A stretch of 64,000 bases of DNA from Catenibacillus scindens (GTDB taxonomy: Bacteria > Bacillota > Clostridia > Lachnospirales > Lachnospiraceae). The position numbers were made by a program, and so were the translations under genes. The DNA lies in assembly GCF_014202115.1 (NCBI RefSeq), contig NZ_JACHFW010000002.1, positions 358,318 to 422,317 on the forward strand, read 5' to 3'. The notes under the pieces are model-generated. The model was not told the DNA's origin and did not search any database. It saw only the letters and a program-made list of their open reading frames with translations. Of the stretch, positions 45,244-54,592 are shown piece after piece. Position 1 is the stretch's first letter. Every line of letters begins with the position of its first letter.

Positions 45244-46331
45244 ATAATTTCCTGAAGTTTACGGCGGCAGTCATCCAGATCCGGAACTAAAACAGCCATT
45301 CCCCGGATATTCGCCGACTGATAGGACGCCTCCTCAGGAATATTGTGGGTCTGTACATCGCTGATGCCCAGAGTAAGAACATCGGTGGCCAGACCGATAA
45401 TATCTGTGCTGCTCATATCTGTTGTCAGCAGAGGAAAGATCGTATCTGCCAGGGACAGCATCTGAGGAATGCTCAGATCACTGACTTTTTCAAAGGCCGC
45501 CATAAGAACACTGCGCTGACGCTGCGTCCGCTCAAAATCCCCATTACCCACATACCGGATACGGGAATAGGCCAACGCCTGAGTACCATTCAGATGAAGA
45601 ACCCCGGCCTGAGTGATCAGTCCTGTCTCGCTGTAAACGCCGTTCTGACGGTTGAGATCGCGAATGTAATCATTCATTACGCTGATTTCATCAGCCTGAA
45701 TCTCCAGGTCGATGCCGCCGATACTGTCGATCACATCCTGGAAACCAGAAAAATCCACTTCAATATTGCCGTCAATATCAATATCGAAATTTTCTTTAAT
45801 AGTTTCGTCCAGAAGCTCCATACCGCCAAAGGCATACGCCGCGTTAATACGGTTATCGCTGTATCCGGGAATCTGGACATACATATCTCTCATAAGAGAA
45901 GTTAGCGTAATAGTCTTATCTGTCTTATTAATAGACGCGATAATCATTGCGTCTGACCGAGCCCGGGACTCTCCCGGACGGCGGTCCTGGCCGATGAGGA
46001 GAATATTGGTAACATCATCGCTGCCGCCTACAGTCTCAGTGCCATCCCATGTCACTTCCTCTGGGTTCATCGTCTCTAAATCGCTGTCCACTTCATCGGT
46101 TTCAAAATACTCAGACTCTCTCGCCAGACGCTCAACTTCCACCGCCTGATTAATCTGACCGATCTTTGCCAGGACAAAAATCAGGCCGCCCAACGCCAGA
46201 GCAAAAATCACCGCCAGAACAATGGTCAGAACCCGCACCCACAAAGGGTACCTGTGGCGTCTCTTTCCCCCGGAGTTTCTGCTCTTTCTATGCTTTTCAG
46301 GTGATGAACTGTAATGTGGTCCTTCATCCAT
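45231..46331 (-). CDS. LytR-CpsA-Psr (LCP) family protein
   Basis: The 366-residue protein has a basic cytoplasmic N-terminus (SPEKHRKSRNSGGKRRHR), one membrane helix (about 32-54) and an extracellular LCP domain. The domain carries NILLIGQDRR, RSDAMIIASINKTDKTITLTS, MRDMYVQIPGYSDNRINAAYA and GIDLEI. LCP proteins transfer lipid-linked teichoic acids or capsule polymers to peptidoglycan. The residues binding the pyrophosphate (Asp and Arg in QDRR and RSD) are present. It starts behind AAAGGAG. It follows the large secreted protein gene on the same strand. Confidence 0.94.
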   Translation of the reverse strand: MDEGPHYSSSPEKHRKSRNSGGKRRHRYPLWVRVLTIVLAVIFALALGGLIFVLAKIGQINQAVEVERLARESEYFETDEVDSDLETMNPEEVTWDGTETVGGSDDVTNILLIGQDRRPGESRARSDAMIIASINKTDKTITLTSLMRDMYVQIPGYSDNRINAAYAFGGMELLDETIKENFDIDIDGNIEVDFSGFQDVIDSIGGIDLEIQADEISVMNDYIRDLNRQNGVYSETGLITQAGVLHLNGTQALAYSRIRYVGNGDFERTQRQRSVLMAAFEKVSDLSIPQMLSLADTIFPLLTTDMSSTDIIGLATDVLTLGISDVQTHNIPEEASYQSANIRGMAVLVPDLDDCRRKLQEIIYGQ

Positions 46332-46417
46332 AAAGTATATACTCCTTTCAAAAATCTTTCTCGACTGCCAGGCATATCAAATGTTGGCCCCCGCTTTTTA
46401 TTATCCATTTTCTGATT

Positions 46418-49117
46418 TTAATATTCATTCAGCAATGTTGCATTTCCTGAACCAATCTGTGTCACATAGGTTCTCATAGGATCGCGCCGGTAACCGGTCC
46501 GCCATCCCACATCAAGAGAAGAATCTTTTGTCATCTTTGTTATGGTAAAATAGGCCATATCTCCCACAATATCCAGGTCCGCGACAAAAGTCTCACTTTC
46601 TCCGGAAAGATCCCCAATATCGGTATAGCCAAGTGAATCCGCCGTTTCAGCAGAAAGGATTTCCCTGTACTGTCCGCTGTCGTCCACAAGAGTCTGCACC
46701 CTGCCATCCACACATACAGCGTCCCCGATATTGCTTAAAATAAAGTCCTCTGCCTTTGTCTCCCCGGTTTCCAGATTCAAACTATAAACATCCTGGGAAA
46801 CCCAGGTGTCCCAGGAACCCGCATTCATATAACCGTCGCCGCAGTAATAATATAAAACATCCCCATCATCACGATTTTGGATATAAAGCTTTGGAAAGTT
46901 AACCTGCTGGGAACCGGAAGGATCTAACAGTGTCTCAACGCCGCCCTCCCGGCTGATACGGTAAATGCCTCCGTCGGAAAAGACGCCGCCGCTTCCTCCA
47001 TAAAAGCCGCAGGTCACATAGAAGGCGTCATCTTTCGTCAATATGTCACCAAAACAGATCGCACCCAGATCCTGACTGCTCTCCGGCAGGGTAATAGTTC
47101 CAATAGGGGCCTGATCCTGGCCATCCAGCCCAATACTGCGGATATCCATAATATTTTCTTCCGCCGCGCCATAATACATATTGTTGCCTGAAATTCCAAT
47201 AAAGCTGGCGTTTTTTGGGGCGAGAACCGTCTGGGTTCCATCCGCCTCAATGGCAAAAATCCCTTTATCATCGCTAAAAGCAATGACCGATTGCTGCTGG
47301 GGTACCGCCGCCAGAATACTTATAGCATCGTAGGTAGTCACCGGTGTACCGTTGAACTCACACACCCCCCAGGACTGTATACCTTTCTCATAATAAATCC
47401 GATCCCCGGAAATGAATATGGGACCAGTCCCCGTATCCTGGATGACAACTGTCTCTTCACCGTTGGCCTTCCGGCAGATCAGGTCATTGTTTACGCCTCC
47501 TACTCGGTTAAAATTTCCCAGAATCCCAGTCTCTTCCACGCTTCCAGGCGCGAAACGCCAGTAATATGTACATTCATCATAAGAGACAAACCGGCCGCCA
47601 TTATTGACAATTACACCCTCCTCACCGTGGCACTGATAAGCCATCCACTTAGCTTTCTGAGCAAGAATCTGATTTTGAGCGGCAATCTCATCACCGTTAG
47701 TGTACTTAAAAATATATCCCGGCGGCGCGGTGATGATCGCCTGATAGTAGTTAATAGCATAGTCGCAGGCCGCGATCTGAATTTCCTTATATATATTAAA
47801 AATCTCATCAAATGCCAGCGCGGACTGGAAATCTCCCCTTTCCTCCAGGGCTTCCTCCGCCTCTGTCAATACATTCCATCCGTGGGCGGCGAGAATACCT
47901 GCACTTATAAGCATTTCCCCAAAGTAAGCGATATCATCACAATTCGTAATGACATTGGAAACTGTAACACCTGCAAGCAGCCCTTGCCTGATAGCCTTTC
48001 CAATAGTCCAAGAGTCTGCCATCTTATCCCATGCGTCACTTAAAAAGTTAACCGCATACACAGCAGTGTTGCCCGCCACAGATTTCAAAGCTTCTGTGAC
48101 AAGACTGATCGCCATATCTTCCTTGGCACTCTCGATTTCCCCCAGTATACGTTCAATGGATTCCGCCAAAAGTTTACTCTCATCCGTACCTGACTTTCTG
48201 GCAGAATCACCGATCTTTCTCCAGGATTCACACCAAACGTCCGTCGCCTGGACACAGGTATTGTACAGGATGCAGGCATCAATGACATCCGAGTAAGTCT
48301 CTGTGCCGATCTGTGCTACCGCCCTGGCCGCTTTCAGGCTTTTAATGCCTTCAGCTAGTATCTCCTGATCTTCTTCGATAAAATCCGTTTTAATTTTATT
48401 TTTTATCTCATCCAAAGCGTCTTTATAGAGAGCCTGCTGTCCGGCTTTTGTTGTTCCCTTAAAGTCTTCGATAGTCACAATCACCTGATCAATAAAACCA
48501 GCCATTTCCTCCACTTTACCAAGACTTCCCTCAGACATATCTCCCGCAAGGCCGGATGTGTCACTGACAAGGCTTTTAATATCATTCAACATATCTACAG
48601 TTGCGTTAAGATAGGCGGCCTCGTAGCTTTCCGAAAAACTGTCCTCTGAAGCCGTTGTCTGCATAAGGTAGGACACTGGAATGTCATATTTGTTGGTAAT
48701 TTCCAATGAATTTGTCAATCCTTCATCAATCTGGCCGCCGCCGATCAGGACAAAAAATGATGAAAGCTGATCCCATGTGCGGTTTGCCGCATTCAGACCG
48801 GCTTCATTGTAGGCCAAAGCCGTATCCTGGGCAAGCATCCCCGACGTTGACCGGATCGCTTTATACTCCCAGCTATCGCAGTAATCCAAATGCTGCCGGA
48901 TATAGTTTTTCTCATAAGGCGATAAAATATCCCCGTCCTCATCCGCCGGATCAGCTAAACCGCTTTTCCCGCCAGGAACTGTCGCTTCACCGTCAACAGA
49001 CATCTCCACTCCCGACGAAGCACCAAAACATCTGTCCGACATTCCCAGAACAAAAGACGTCGTCAGCGCCAGTGTCACAACAAAAACCGCCAATCTTTTT
49101 AGATATTTTCTCTTCAT
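46418..49117 (-). CDS. Large secreted protein with C-terminal propeller-like region
   Basis: I start at MKRKYLKRLAVFVVTLAL behind GAGAGGAAG; the frame opens seven codons earlier. The 899-residue product has a signal peptide ending near LGMSDRCFGAS, then a helical region of about 450 residues with repeated coiled-coil character. A C-terminal half follows, with repeating units such as SGDRIYYEKG, SGNNMYYGA, KDDAFYVTCG and RDDGDVLYYYCGDGY, resembling the DUF5050-type beta-propeller. There is no sortase motif or anchor. It may be an extracellular binding or structural protein; the function is unknown. Confidence 0.75.
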   Translation of the reverse strand: MKRKYLKRLAVFVVTLALTTSFVLGMSDRCFGASSGVEMSVDGEATVPGGKSGLADPADEDGDILSPYEKNYIRQHLDYCDSWEYKAIRSTSGMLAQDTALAYNEAGLNAANRTWDQLSSFFVLIGGGQIDEGLTNSLEITNKYDIPVSYLMQTTASEDSFSESYEAAYLNATVDMLNDIKSLVSDTSGLAGDMSEGSLGKVEEMAGFIDQVIVTIEDFKGTTKAGQQALYKDALDEIKNKIKTDFIEEDQEILAEGIKSLKAARAVAQIGTETYSDVIDACILYNTCVQATDVWCESWRKIGDSARKSGTDESKLLAESIERILGEIESAKEDMAISLVTEALKSVAGNTAVYAVNFLSDAWDKMADSWTIGKAIRQGLLAGVTVSNVITNCDDIAYFGEMLISAGILAAHGWNVLTEAEEALEERGDFQSALAFDEIFNIYKEIQIAACDYAINYYQAIITAPPGYIFKYTNGDEIAAQNQILAQKAKWMAYQCHGEEGVIVNNGGRFVSYDECTYYWRFAPGSVEETGILGNFNRVGGVNNDLICRKANGEETVVIQDTGTGPIFISGDRIYYEKGIQSWGVCEFNGTPVTTYDAISILAAVPQQQSVIAFSDDKGIFAIEADGTQTVLAPKNASFIGISGNNMYYGAAEENIMDIRSIGLDGQDQAPIGTITLPESSQDLGAICFGDILTKDDAFYVTCGFYGGSGGVFSDGGIYRISREGGVETLLDPSGSQQVNFPKLYIQNRDDGDVLYYYCGDGYMNAGSWDTWVSQDVYSLNLETGETKAEDFILSNIGDAVCVDGRVQTLVDDSGQYREILSAETADSLGYTDIGDLSGESETFVADLDIVGDMAYFTITKMTKDSSLDVGWRTGYRRDPMRTYVTQIGSGNATLLNEY

Positions 49118-49204
49118 AACGACATAACTTCCTCTCACAATAAAACGCCCGTTTTATAATGGCACAAGATCTTTTGAAATCGCAAGATTAGTATACCACA
49201 CCTC

Positions 49205-49330
49205 CATCTGTTGGAAAATGACTTTTTCCAACAGGTTTCCTGAAAATATAAACCTTTAATTCTCGCCTTTTTCAGACGAGAATAGTTTTTGTCATTGGAG
49301 TATATGCTTTACAAATGTAAAGTATATCAT
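49205..49330. other. Palindrome cluster upstream of the secreted protein gene
   Basis: The gap 49118-49648 holds no intact gene. It contains hairpin TGTTGGAAAA/TTTTCCAACA (49209-49233), hairpin TCTCG-CCT/AGACGAGA (49261-49281) and the near-perfect palindrome TATATGCTTTACAAATGTAA with AGTATAT (49301-49327). The last motif resembles sequences at 49603-49628 and 51391-51424. The A+T richness suggests a promoter or regulator-binding region, but no clear promoter was assigned. Confidence 0.45.
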
Positions 49331-49492
49331 TTAGCGATATAATCAATTGAAATGAACTCAAGGGAGTATTTTAAATTACATGATGTTTTGTAACTATTTA
49401 CTTTTTATGTGTGAAGTATTATTTTAAATATTATAAGGTGCATAGAGGATAGACTTCACAGATAAAGGCAGGAGAACCGCCTTGCCGAAACT

Positions 49493-49542
49493 ACATAATA
49501 AAATACCCTCTGAGGAAGTCATTGCTCAGCTTCCACAGAGGG
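49493..49542 (-). terminator. Hairpin after the decayed ATPase gene
   Basis: CCCTCTG-GGAAG and CTTCC-CAGAGGG form a 12-13 base stem (49506-49542), followed on the minus strand by TATTTTATTATG. It lies about 105 bases past the pseudogene stop. Confidence 0.6.
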
Positions 49543-49648
49543 CTTTCATCATCTATTTTATCAAGCATATGTTTGAAATAGCAGATTGTAAAAAATACTG
49601 TAAATGTAGAAGCATATACTTTACATGTATAAACTACAGGTCATGACT

Positions 49649-51224
49649 TTACGCCATTACCACCATACATTCTTTTTCACAAAAAGCTATGCCATATTTA
49701 ATGATCTTCTTCATACCCCGGTGTTTCAGCCCTTCTGCATACTTTTTATCTTCGATCTGCTTTAGCGCCTCCGCATAGGCCGCCTCCAGTCTCTGCGTTA
49801 GGCTTTACCAGCCATCTATCCTGACTCTGAAAAAGACCTAACAGCGTCCCGTGATAGAAATTTTCCTTCATGTTCTTTCTCACAGCCGTGTCCATCACGC
49901 TGATGGATTCCCACAGGTAATCGCTGAGCATATACTAGATCGTAGCCACGTCCCCTTTGAAAAATGCCACGCAGAAACGGTTGATTCTTGCGGGATCTGT
50001 CTGGGGCGTTTCTTCAAACCAGCCTTTTACCAGGTCAATAAACAGTTCCCGTACTTCTCTGTTTGGCAATGTCAGTTCCATCTGCTTTCCAGGCACTCTC
50101 CTGCGGCAGGTCAGGTAACCTGTGAAATAAAGCACGCTCCAGATATTGTCAATGGAATCCTCCACCTCCCTGTAAGTCAGGATAGGTTTTATAATGGCGC
50201 CGCCGTTGATCAGCTGCTCAACATCATTTCTTGTGCTTTGATTGGCTTTCTTCAGCAGGCGGCGGATCAGATCGTTTCCGCTGGTATTGGCCCAGTAATT
50301 TTCCGGTTCGGCATGGGGATTCGACAGCAGCTCATCGCAGTAATTGATCACATCCCAGGGGCAATATACGTCTGTATCCCCAAATCGGTAGCCATCATAC
50401 CAGTCGCGTATCAAGTCCCTATTAGATGTTTGGCCATAGTACTTTAGGATTTCATCTGCATCGGTAAAGCCGAAGTACTCATCATATCTAAAATCCGAGA
50501 TTGTATGTGCCTTCGGATTATTCAGCTCTGTAAAGATGCTTTCCGTAGAAATCCTGAGACCCCCGGTGAATACTGCAAAGTACAAACTATCGTTGGTTTT
50601 CAGCGCATTGCCAAGCAGGTTACGGATGAGATTTACCATCTCATCATAGTATCCAGCCTGAAACGCTTTATCCAGCGGCACATGGTACTCTTCGATCAGC
50701 AGGATCACCTTCTGTCTATAATCCTTGGATAAAAGATGAGAGAGTGTTTTTAGGCTATCAAAAAGAACATCATCCGCCATAATAAAACTCCCATCTTTGA
50801 TTGCTGTCAGCCCATTATACAGTTCTTTGTCTTTCTGCCCAAGTTGTCCAGAAAACTAAACCTGCAGGCTTCATTTCCGATAATTCGGCGCAATGCATCT
50901 ACCGCGCCTTTAAAATTCAGCCCGTCCACACTTTTCAGACGGATAAAAATGACCGGGAACTTCCCCATGTATTTTTCACACAATCCTTTTTCCTGCGCAA
51001 TCTTTAATTCATCAAACAACGCAGGGTTAGTCCCTATCTCAAAAAAGCTCTTCAGCATACTCATGTTCAGCGTCTTGCCAAAACGTCTGGGACGGGTAAA
51101 CAGGTTTACTCCCCCCTCAATTTTGCAACAATTCTTTAATAAACAATGTTTTATCTACATAATAAAAATCATTCGTCCTGATTTTTTCAAATCCATCGCT
51201 ACCGATGGGAAGTTTCTTTCTCAT
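49649..51224 (-). pseudogene. Decayed AAA-ATPase-like / PD-(D/E)XK nuclease family gene
   Basis: This is a broken paralog of the intact gene at 61472-63172. The pieces align in order: MRKKLPIGSDGFEKIRTNDF at the start (51224), FTRPRRFGKTLNMSMLK, a middle segment from MADDVLFDSLKTLSHLL to FFKGDVATI, MLSDYLWESISVMDTAVRKN, and the end KHRGMKKIIKYGIAF. Damage includes early stop codons, a 2-base loss with stop near 49932, and loss of about 40 codons in the nuclease core near 49800. The Walker B motif reads LLIEEYHVPLD where the intact copy has LLIDEYDVPLD. It cannot make a functional protein. Confidence 0.88.
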
Positions 51225-51325
51225 CGCTCTCACGCGCCTCAGCAGCAGAAGTCTTCTTTCTTACTCAACTTACCACGGAGGCGGATATTACGTCAAGGAT
51301 GCGATTAAAGAGGCGCCAAAAATGG

Positions 51326-51365
51326 ATAACCGTTCATCTCCCCATCCCTGATGGCTGAACTGTTA
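51326..51365. repeat. Minimal palindromic element
   Basis: ATAACCGTTCATC (51326-51338) and GATGGCTGAACTGTTAC (51349-51365) are the two termini of the GTAAC-N2-TTCAGCC family placed almost back to back, so the interior has been lost or was never present. Confidence 0.55.
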
Positions 51366-51437
51366 CTGAATAGATTGCGAAAAAATATTACAAATATAGA
51401 ACTATATACTTTTCATTTGTAAATCATATTATTTTAG

Positions 51438-51475
51438 TTAATCTGCCAGGCCAAGAAGCCAGCCTCTGGTATTGA
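51438..51475 (-). pseudogene. 3' remnant of a DUF4143-type ATPase gene
   Basis: The minus strand reads INTRGWLLGLAD followed by a stop. This corresponds to the C-terminus of the DUF4143 ATP-binding protein remnant at 63408-63712, which ends INARDWLLGLTDN. Only about 12 codons survive. Confidence 0.5.
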
Positions 51476-51537
51476 TTCGTCACTGCGAATCCCGTGTCAC
51501 AATTTTTCCTGTGAAAACTGTGTCCCGCCTATTTCAA

Positions 51538-52262
51538 TCATTTCTCCAAATGATTCATTTCACTCTGCATCACTCCTGATATAATAGAACGGACGGAACC
51601 ATGTTTTACCAGCACGCCCTTATCAACCAACTGTTTGATAGAACTTTCCACAGAAGTCTTTCCAATAGTCGGACAGAACTCCATGATATCACTCTTAGTA
51701 AATTTTCTAATTCTGCCATACACAGCACGCTTTACCACCTCTACTGCCGGGAGTTTTTTGCTGACGAGATTTACTCTGTCCTCAAAGTCCCGATATGCCG
51801 CAAGGATCGTTCTCAGCAGATATTTAATGAACGGTGCAGGATCTTCCTGGTTCTCATACCAGCCACGCTGACAGGTTTCAAACGCATTGTAATACAGATT
51901 TTTATTTTTAGCGTTCTTGCTCCAAAGTTGTAAGCAGCCGGCTCATCCTTCCGTTCCCATCGTTGAATGGATGGATGCAAAGGAAGTAATGAATAAAAAG
52001 AGGAATCAGGATAAGAGCGTCAATTTTCTGTGCGTCAAGCACACGATTGTAGCTTTCACATATCGTATCAACCGCAGTTAGAGTCTCATATAGCGCTAAC
52101 GGAGTAAAGAGTACAAATTCGTTTTTCTCCGTGTCTGCTGCGCTAATATAATTTTGCGTGTTTTGAAGTGATCGCCGATCCCTTTCTCTGAATATTGAAA
52201 CAAATCACGGTGGAGCTGCAGAATATAATTCGCCCGGATCGGAATATATGGGAGCAAAAAAA
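51538..52262 (-). pseudogene. Fic-domain protein gene, frameshifted and internally deleted
   Basis: The minus strand encodes, in two frames, IPIRANYILQLHRDLFQYSE, then after a one-base shift NYISAADTEKNEFVLFTPLA and the Fic active-site motif IHPFNDGNGRMSRLLTTL. A deletion follows, and then KNLYYNAFETCQRGWYENQE through a winged-helix tail ending MNHLEK. Intact Fic proteins transfer AMP or other nucleotides to target hydroxyls. The catalytic His motif is preserved but frame breaks and loss of about 20 codons after LLTTL prevent a full product. The 5' end is cut at the hairpin at 52262-52309. Confidence 0.85.
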
Positions 52263-52309
52263 TAGAGCCATGGACTTTCAGATATTCCCTCCAGTCCATG
52301 GCTTTTTTA
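52262..52309 (-). terminator. Terminator-like hairpin after the zinc-ribbon gene
   Basis: A perfect 11-base stem, AGCCATGGACT (52266-52276) and AGTCCATGGCT (52293-52303), has T runs on both sides, so it can act in either direction. On the minus strand it ends CTATTTTTTT and would terminate the gene ending at 52382. Confidence 0.75.
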
Positions 52310-52381
52310 TTACAGTTTCTTAAATTTTCAAATCCATGCCGTACAGTGTCTCATCACTTTAACATCTGACATATTACAGCT

Positions 52382-52594
52382 TCATTCCCGCAGTTTTCCC
52401 TGATCACCGCCGTCTGCCCGGCCAACAACATTCCACATAGGATTCATATTCATGACCTTCCCAGAATCTTCTTTTTCGCCGGCCATCGTCTCTGACATTT
52501 TCTTAGAACCGATCATTTCCGGATACGCCTTGCAGCGCCAGCAAATCCAACCGCCCTCCGGGATCGGCGCGCCGCAGCATACACAATACTCCAT
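52382..52594 (-). CDS. Small zinc-ribbon protein
   Basis: A 70-residue protein, MEYCVCCGAPIPEGGWICWR then CKAYPEMIG, with Cys-x2-Cys at 4-7 and 18-21 forming a zinc ribbon and a polar C-terminus. Similar short proteins occur in prophage and accessory regions of Lachnospiraceae. The start has GAGGTGATTTC upstream. It lies next to the decayed Fic gene and upstream of a terminator. The ribbon suggests nucleic acid or protein contact; function unknown. Confidence 0.6.
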   Translation of the reverse strand: MEYCVCCGAPIPEGGWICWRCKAYPEMIGSKKMSETMAGEKEDSGKVMNMNPMWNVVGRADGGDQGKLRE

Positions 52595-52626
52595 GAAATC
52601 ACCTCGAAAATAGTATATGCCAAAAC

Positions 52627-52698
52627 CTATTCAGCCATGCGGCTGGCATCAGAAAATTTTGGAACAAGTTTATTTGTGGAAAAATTTTCATGATGCCA
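52627..52698. repeat. Palindromic element combining both repeat families
   Basis: CTATTCAGCCATGC (52627-52640) is a terminus of the TTCAGCC family. It is followed by TGGCATCA-GAAAATTTT (52644-52660) and the complementary AAAATTTTCA-TGATGCCA (52681-52698), the ends of the second family. It lies just downstream of glmS on the minus strand. Confidence 0.6.
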
Positions 52699-52729
52699 GA
52701 CATACGGCGCTTAGCCGGCAGCGAGGATT

Positions 52730-54568
52730 TTATTCTACCGTCACGCTCTTAGCCAGATTACGCGGCTTATCCACATCCAATCCTCTGGCCACAGAAATAT
52801 AATAAGCCAGTAGCTGAAGCGGAATCACCGCAAGACTAGTAGTAAAATAATCTTCGGTTTTGGGAACATAAATGGTAAAGTCAGCGATATCCTCCATAGC
52901 ATAATTGCCGTAGAGGGTCAGCCCAAGAACGCTGGCCCCCCGGCTGCGCACTTCCACGAGGTTGCTGATCTCCTTTTCAAACAGTTCCGGCTGGGTAGCC
53001 ACACCGATGACAAGAACGCCATTTTCAATCAGCGAGATCGTCCCATGTTTTAATTCTCCGGCAGCGTAGGCTTCCGAATGTATATAAGAAATTTCCTTCA
53101 ATTTCAAAGAGCCTTCCATGGAGATGGCATAATCCAGGCCGCGGCCGATAAAAAATACATCTTTGGCGTGGGAAAATTTGTTGGCCAGCCACTGTATGCG
53201 CTCTTTTTCATCGAGAATACGCTGGATCTTCTCAGGCAGCCGCCCCAGTTCCGCCACATATTTTTTGTAATCTTCTTGATTGATCACTTCCCTTGTCCGG
53301 CCAAAAAGGAGGGCGATGAGATAAATGGCCGCAAGCTGAGTACTGTAAGCTTTCGTAGTCGCCACAGAAATTTCCGGCCCGGCCCATGTGTAAAGGACAC
53401 TGTCCGCCTCCCTGGCAATGGAGCTTCCTACCACATTGACAATGGCAAGGACTTTATGTCCCAGCTTTTTCGCCTCCCGCAGCGCTGCCAGGGAATCAGC
53501 GGTCTCGCCGGACTGGCTGATGACAATGACCAGAGTGTTATCGCCAAGAATTGGCTGCCGGTAACGAAATTCTGAGGCCAGATCCACATCCACCGGAATT
53601 TTTGCCATCTGCTCAAGAATATATTTACCGCACATACATACATGATAGGCGGAACCGCAGGCCACCATCTGGATGCGGCTGATCTTTTTAATATCTTCCT
53701 CTGTCATTTCCAACTCGTCAAGAACCACATTTCCATCTTTAATTCTTGGGGAAATGGTATCGGCCACAGCCTTGGGCTGTTCGTAAATTTCTTTCAGCAT
53801 AAAATGCTCAAAGCCTTCTTTTTCAGCAGCCTTGGCATCCCACTGTACGGTCTTAAACTCCTTTTGGATTTCTTCCTGATCTGTGTTAAAAAACCGGATA
53901 TGATCCGTGGACAGCTCAACAATATCCATATCATCCACATAGCATACAGTTTTTGTATATTTTAAAATTGCCGGGACATCGGAGGCAATAAAATTGCCCT
54001 GATCCGACGTGCCGATGATCAGCGGGCTATCTTTGCGCACAGCATAAATCTTATCCGGGAAATCCTGGAACAAAATGCCAAGGGCATAAGAACCACGAAC
54101 GCGGCCGAGCATTTTGCAGATGGCCTCCAGAGGATTGCCTTTATAATAGTAATCCAGCAGGTGAGCCACAACCTCTGTGTCCGTCTCAGAGATAAACTCA
54201 AAGCCCTTTTTTCCAAGCCATTCTTTCAGATCTTTGTAATTTTCAATGATTCCGTTGTGGACCACCGCAATTTTCTTATCCTTAGAAAAATGAGGATGGG
54301 CATTGACTACTGACGGTTCCCCGTGAGTGGCCCAGCGGGTATGTCCGATCCCGCATGTTCCCCGGACTGCCCGCCCGTTATCCGTCATTTCCCGTAGGGC
54401 CTGCAAACGTCCTCTGGCCTTAATAATCTCAATGGCCGGTCCGCCATTTCCCGGACTAACCACAGCAATCCCCGCTGAATCATATCCCCGATATTCTAAC
54501 CTGGACAATCCCTCAATTAAAATCGGCGCTGTCTCCATAACACCAGTATATCCAACAATTCCACACAT
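52730..54568 (-). CDS. glmS: Glutamine--fructose-6-phosphate aminotransferase
   Basis: The 612-residue enzyme begins MCGIVGYTG, where Cys2 is the amidotransferase nucleophile after Met removal. The glutaminase domain includes GIGHTRWATHGEPS. Two SIS sugar isomerase domains follow, with SQSGETADSLAALREAK and SVATTKAYSTQL. The C-terminus DVDKPRNLAKSVTVE is canonical. It makes glucosamine-6-phosphate for peptidoglycan. It follows glmM by 24 bases, so no glmS ribozyme can fit between them; control must come from the shared promoter or another mechanism. Confidence 0.98.
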   Translation of the reverse strand: MCGIVGYTGVMETAPILIEGLSRLEYRGYDSAGIAVVSPGNGGPAIEIIKARGRLQALREMTDNGRAVRGTCGIGHTRWATHGEPSVVNAHPHFSKDKKIAVVHNGIIENYKDLKEWLGKKGFEFISETDTEVVAHLLDYYYKGNPLEAICKMLGRVRGSYALGILFQDFPDKIYAVRKDSPLIIGTSDQGNFIASDVPAILKYTKTVCYVDDMDIVELSTDHIRFFNTDQEEIQKEFKTVQWDAKAAEKEGFEHFMLKEIYEQPKAVADTISPRIKDGNVVLDELEMTEEDIKKISRIQMVACGSAYHVCMCGKYILEQMAKIPVDVDLASEFRYRQPILGDNTLVIVISQSGETADSLAALREAKKLGHKVLAIVNVVGSSIAREADSVLYTWAGPEISVATTKAYSTQLAAIYLIALLFGRTREVINQEDYKKYVAELGRLPEKIQRILDEKERIQWLANKFSHAKDVFFIGRGLDYAISMEGSLKLKEISYIHSEAYAAGELKHGTISLIENGVLVIGVATQPELFEKEISNLVEVRSRGASVLGLTLYGNYAMEDIADFTIYVPKTEDYFTTSLAVIPLQLLAYYISVARGLDVDKPRNLAKSVTVE

Positions 54569-54592
54569 ATTGATATTCCTCCCAAAAAATTC

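Noticed and set aside
46226..46408. Short open frame between the LCP and secreted protein genes
   Set aside because: It overlaps the LCP gene start in another frame and lacks any protein-like composition.
52263..52299. Met at 52299 as a true start of the Fic gene
   Set aside because: The codon lies within a perfect terminator-like hairpin and the preceding residues have no Fic similarity; the gene is truncated there.
54569..54592. glmS ribozyme upstream of glmS
   Set aside because: Only 24 bases separate glmM and glmS, far too few for the ribozyme, and no core sequence is seen upstream of glmM.
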